NCBI GenBank assembly: GCA_021795435.1
Contig: JAJYPJ010000004.1
Span: 31,713-95,712 of the forward strand
Direction of reading: 5' to 3'
DNA length: 64,000 nt
DNA from: Pseudomonadota bacterium
GTDB lineage: Bacteria > Pseudomonadota > Gammaproteobacteria > Xanthomonadales > Rhodanobacteraceae
Made by a program: the position numbers and the translations under genes. This document shows, one piece after another, positions 61,244 through 64,000 of the stretch. The notes beneath the pieces were generated by a model. The model saw nothing but the letters and a program-made list of their open reading frames with translations. It was not told the origin of the DNA and searched no databases. The stretch's first letter is position 1. Every line of letters begins with the position of its first letter.

Positions 61244-62944
61244 GTGCCCGCCAACTACCGCCGCCACGAGCTACTGCGCGCACTCCGACCATGGCTTCCG
61301 TTGTGGTCCGTCGCCGCACTGTTCGCCATGTTCGCGCATGGGCCGATGCCCATGCATTCCACGCGCACGCTGGGCGTCGCCTGGGAGATGTGGGAGCACC
61401 ATAGCTGGCTGGTACCCATGCTCAATGGCGCACCGTATAGCGACAAGGCTCCCCTGATCTACTGGCTGTTTTTTCTGGGCTGGCGCCTGACGGGCGTCAG
61501 CGATCTGTGGCCGAGGTTGCTGTTGGTCGCAATCGGTGCGGCACAGCTGGTCCTCGTGCAGGCCTTGGCGCGGCGTTTGTTCCCAAATCGGCCGTGGGTC
61601 GCACGGAGCGCGCCATGGGTCCTGGGCGCACTGACGTACGGATTCCTGTTCGATTTGCAGATCATGTACGACGGCCTGCTGGCCGTGTGGGTCCTGCTCG
61701 CACTGCTGGCGCTGCTTCCCACGGCGCGCCGCGAACAACCCAGGTTCCTCGTATTTGCACTTGCCACCGGTTTGGGCTTGCTGACCAAGGGCCCCGTGAT
61801 GCTCCTTCATGTGGGGCTCGTCTGGCTGCTGGGACCTTGGTGGCGCCCGTGGGCACGCGCTCATCGTGGCGCCTGGTATGGGCAGGGCACTTTGGCCATC
61901 CTGGCGGGAATCGCCATGCTGCTGGCATGGGCGCTGCCGGCCGCCTGGATTGGCGGCCCGGTCTATCGTGAGTTGCTGTTGTTTCATCAAACCGCCGGCC
62001 GAGTGGTCGACGCGTTCGCCCACGCCAGGCCATTCTGGTGGTATCTGCCGTTGCTGCCTCTCTTGCTCTTCCCGTTCTCGCTCTGGCCGCGCATCTGGGC
62101 CGCGCTGGGCAGTTTGGGCCGCCCTTTCGAGCCTGGACAACGATTTCTCATGGCTTGGCTCATTCCGGTTTTCGTTGCTTTCTCGCTCGTCAGTGGCAAG
62201 CAGGCGTATTACCCGTTGCCCGAACTGGGAGGTCTGTCGGTGCTTTCCGTATTTGCGATTGCGCGCATGCGGGAGCGGCATCCCCACCGCGACGGCAGTC
62301 CTTGGCTGACGCCATGGCCATTGGCGCTGTTCAGCCTGCTGTTGGCTTTGATCCTGTTTGCATTGCCTTGGTTGCGGGACAACGGCTACCTCGGACATGA
62401 CTATGCGTTGCGCGCGGTCTCCACGCACAGTGCGAGCTTTGGCGTCCTTTACCTCCTGCTCGCCGCAGGGCTGATGTGGCGCGGCCGCGGCGAGCTCCGG
62501 CGTATTGCCTTGGCGGGCATGATTGGCGTCGTGACCGCCAACGCGCTGTTCACGCTGACCTTGTGGCATGACTATGACCTCCGACGCATCAGCCGTCTGC
62601 TGGCCGAGGCACAAGCACGCGGCACCCCCATTGCCAACATTGGGATGTACGAAGGCCAGTTTCACTTCCTCGGCCGATTAACCCAGCCCATTACCCCATT
62701 GGACAATGACGCGCTGCTGCGCGCATGGATCGCCGCGCATCCCATGGGCTGGGTTCTTGCCTACCCAGACCGGCTCGGCGCCGAAGCGCGGCAGTATGCG
62801 CTGTATGCGCAGCGCTTTCGTGGGGTCTGGGTCGTGATCTGGCCGGCGCAGGTGCTCGCTGACGTGCGCGCGGGCCGAATGCCGCCCCCGGGCAGTGGAC
62901 CTGCGCTCGTCGTGCCCGGAGCCGCCGATGCCCTCCCGCATTGA
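61244..62944 (+). CDS. GT39/ArnT-like membrane glycosyltransferase
   Basis: A 566-residue polytopic protein with about 11-12 membrane helices, of the GT39/ArnT superfamily that moves a sugar from a polyprenyl phosphate to lipid or protein on the periplasmic side. The first loop YSDKAPLIYWLFFLGWRLTG resembles ArnT (E replaced by D). Later segments include FLFDLQIMYDGLLAVWV and LFPFSLWPRIWAAL. The GTG start at 61244 fits. The TPR gene starts inside its last codons (overlap 17 nt). Confidence 0.88.
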   Translation: MPANYRRHELLRALRPWLPLWSVAALFAMFAHGPMPMHSTRTLGVAWEMWEHHSWLVPMLNGAPYSDKAPLIYWLFFLGWRLTGVSDLWPRLLLVAIGAAQLVLVQALARRLFPNRPWVARSAPWVLGALTYGFLFDLQIMYDGLLAVWVLLALLALLPTARREQPRFLVFALATGLGLLTKGPVMLLHVGLVWLLGPWWRPWARAHRGAWYGQGTLAILAGIAMLLAWALPAAWIGGPVYRELLLFHQTAGRVVDAFAHARPFWWYLPLLPLLLFPFSLWPRIWAALGSLGRPFEPGQRFLMAWLIPVFVAFSLVSGKQAYYPLPELGGLSVLSVFAIARMRERHPHRDGSPWLTPWPLALFSLLLALILFALPWLRDNGYLGHDYALRAVSTHSASFGVLYLLLAAGLMWRGRGELRRIALAGMIGVVTANALFTLTLWHDYDLRRISRLLAEAQARGTPIANIGMYEGQFHFLGRLTQPITPLDNDALLRAWIAAHPMGWVLAYPDRLGAEARQYALYAQRFRGVWVVIWPAQVLADVRAGRMPPPGSGPALVVPGAADALPH

Positions 62945-63278
62945 ACACGACGCGCGGACTGCAGCGCTGCGCGCGCAATGTGGCGGTCCTCGTGACGGTG
63001 CGCTGCTCAGGGTGCTGTTGGGACAGGCGCTTGCCGCGTCAGGTGAGCATCTCGCCGCAGCCGACGAGTTCGAGGCGGCATTGCGGTTCGACGCCCACTA
63101 CAGTGCTGCTTGGAAGTTCCTTGGCAAGGCCCGCCTCCTGGCCGGGAATCGCGCCGCAGCCGCGGACGCATGGCGAAGGGGCATCGCGGTCGCCGACGCG
63201 CGGGGGGATGCGCAAGCGTCCAAGGAGATGCGCGTGTTTCTCAGGCGCATCGAGGGCCACGGGCCGGCATCAACGTAA
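62928..63278 (+). CDS. Small TPR-type protein
   Basis: A 116-residue cytosolic protein of two or three TPR helical pairs (DGALLRVLLGQALAASGEHLAAADEFEAALRFDAHYSAAWKFLGKARLLAGN). It starts 17 nt inside the GT39 gene, so coupled translation is likely. TPR proteins act as adaptors; the partner is unknown. The stop overlaps the end of the convergent oxidoreductase gene by 9 nt. Confidence 0.8.
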   Translation: MPSRIEHDARTAALRAQCGGPRDGALLRVLLGQALAASGEHLAAADEFEAALRFDAHYSAAWKFLGKARLLAGNRAAAADAWRRGIAVADARGDAQASKEMRVFLRRIEGHGPAST

Positions 63279-64000
63279 CGCGGCGGCATATCGACGCTCG
63301 AACCAGCCTTTCGCCCAGTGCAGCATGGCTGATCGTAGGACCAGTCCATGACGTTCCGAGCGATAGACAAGCGTGCCGCTGTCCAACGAATCGATGATGC
63401 ACATCAGCTCCGGTCGGGCAACCCTTCTTGGCGCCCGGCCCAGGAGGGCGTCGAGCAGGTTGACTGCGGCGACCTTGCCCTGCCGGTCCGCCATATGCGC
63501 CTGCTTGGGCATCCAGTCGGGGCCCGGGTAGCTGCCCGCGTCCCCGACGACGTAGACCTGCTCCAGACCGGGCGCGCGCAAATGGGCATCGGCACGAACG
63601 AATCCGCCCGGGCTAAGCGGCAAGCCGCTCCCCTGCACCCAAGCGGGGCCCGTCAATCCCGGCATGAACAGGATGGCATCGGCCGGGACCACTCCGCCTT
63701 CCGTATGGACGGCATCCGCTTCGAACTTCAATAACTTGTGCCCCAGGTGCGCTTCGATGCCACGCCGGCGCATCTGGGCGAGCAACCCGTCGACGGCGCG
63801 CGCGCCCAGCCGTTCTCCCGGTCGGGCGGATGGCGAGAAAAGCACGAGCCGGAAGCGATCTCGCCGATGCGTTCGCCGAAGCCAGGTCTCGATCCCCAGC
63901 AGGAGTTCGAACATCGGTCCCCCACGGACCGCGGTGGGTTCGGCGGGGTTCCCGGCAAACCCAATGGCGATGGTGCCCCCCTGCAGTCCCTGTAGCCGCC
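63270..64000 (-). CDS. FAD-dependent NAD(P)-disulfide-type oxidoreductase (5' end outside window)
   Basis: The frame is open on the minus strand to the window edge, giving about 243 residues of the C-terminal half. The visible part includes GGTIAIGFAGNPAEPTAVRGGPMFELL near the edge, FVRADAHLRAPGLEQVYVVGDAG (the FAD-ribityl Asp) and QAHMADRQGKVAAVNLLDALLG. This matches sulfide:quinone-oxidoreductase/NDH-2-like flavoproteins. The N-terminal FAD-binding fold and the redox Cys, if any, lie outside, so it cannot be assigned further. ATG 63914 is an internal Met, not the start. Confidence 0.85.
   Translation of the reverse strand, partial: RLQGLQGGTIAIGFAGNPAEPTAVRGGPMFELLLGIETWLRRTHRRDRFRLVLFSPSARPGERLGARAVDGLLAQMRRRGIEAHLGHKLLKFEADAVHTEGGVVPADAILFMPGLTGPAWVQGSGLPLSPGGFVRADAHLRAPGLEQVYVVGDAGSYPGPDWMPKQAHMADRQGKVAAVNLLDALLGRAPRRVARPELMCIIDSLDSGTLVYRSERHGLVLRSAMLHWAKGWFERRYAAALR

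Noticed and set aside
63270..63914. Complete 214-residue oxidoreductase starting at 63914
   Set aside because: The frame continues open to the window edge with family-like sequence, so 63914 is an internal methionine and the gene is clipped.

Overview
The window is a continuous piece of a GC-rich proteobacterial chromosome. The gene content fits a gammaproteobacterium, most likely of the Xanthomonadales/Lysobacterales: Rho, HemX/HemY, TtcA next to RdgC, UbiK, RmuC, an F-type ATP synthase operon in atpIBEFHAGDC order, two large sortilin/VPS10-like secreted proteins and an autotransporter GDSL esterase. The order-level placement is inference from gene content only. I saw no rRNA, tRNA, CRISPR array, phage or insertion sequence. 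Both ends are clipped: rho at the left and a flavin oxidoreductase at the right.

Layout. 1-4 kb: rho (partial), an APC amino-acid permease and a convergent GGDEF diguanylate cyclase. 4.5-9.1 kb: an accessory block with two half-size EamA/ArnE-ArnF-like membrane proteins, a DegT-type aminotransferase, an alpha/beta hydrolase, an acyl carrier protein and a FabF-type ketosynthase. 9.1-12.4 kb: hemD, hemX and hemY. 12.6-15.8 kb: VPS10-like protein 1. 16.1-23.3 kb: the ATP synthase operon (minus strand). 23.4-26.5 kb: phasin, queD, a class III aminotransferase and an MtnX-like phosphatase. 26.6-30.8 kb: a four-gene export operon (TolC-type, permease, ATPase, membrane-fusion lipoprotein). 30.9-34.7 kb: hemF, divergent from a ketosynthase / chain-length-factor-like / glycosyltransferase operon. 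34.7-41.8 kb: TPR-sulfotransferase, glutamine amidotransferase, a membrane protein, rhomboid protease and VPS10-like protein 2. 41.9-48.9 kb: rmuC, folE, a YbaY-type lipoprotein, the GDSL autotransporter and gpmI. 49-57 kb: P-type ATPase, SDR, DUF4156 lipoprotein, YdcH-like protein, ttcA, rdgC, a YgjP-type metalloprotein and a degenerate J-domain-like membrane protein. 57-64 kb: alpha/beta hydrolase, PII protein, ubiK, a WaaE-type glycosyltransferase, glycerophosphodiesterase, an ArnT-like glycosyltransferase, a TPR protein and the clipped oxidoreductase.

How things work together. Housekeeping energy (ATP synthase), tetrapyrrole (hemD/X/Y/F), pterin/queuosine (folE, queD) and glycolysis (gpmI) genes alternate with envelope and lipid functions. 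The parts most worth a second look are: two separate ketosynthase loci, one with an ACP whose attachment serine follows Gln rather than Asp, the other a ketosynthase plus chain-length-factor-like pair with a glycosyltransferase, reminiscent of aryl-polyene/xanthomonadin genes; a scattered set of Arn-like parts (aminotransferase, half transporters, GT39); a recurring extended -10 element TGCTAGCAT that lies exactly 6 nt before the start codons of hemD and hemX, suggesting leaderless mRNAs; a perfect palindrome over the -35 of the phasin promoter; and a J-domain-like protein without an HPD motif.
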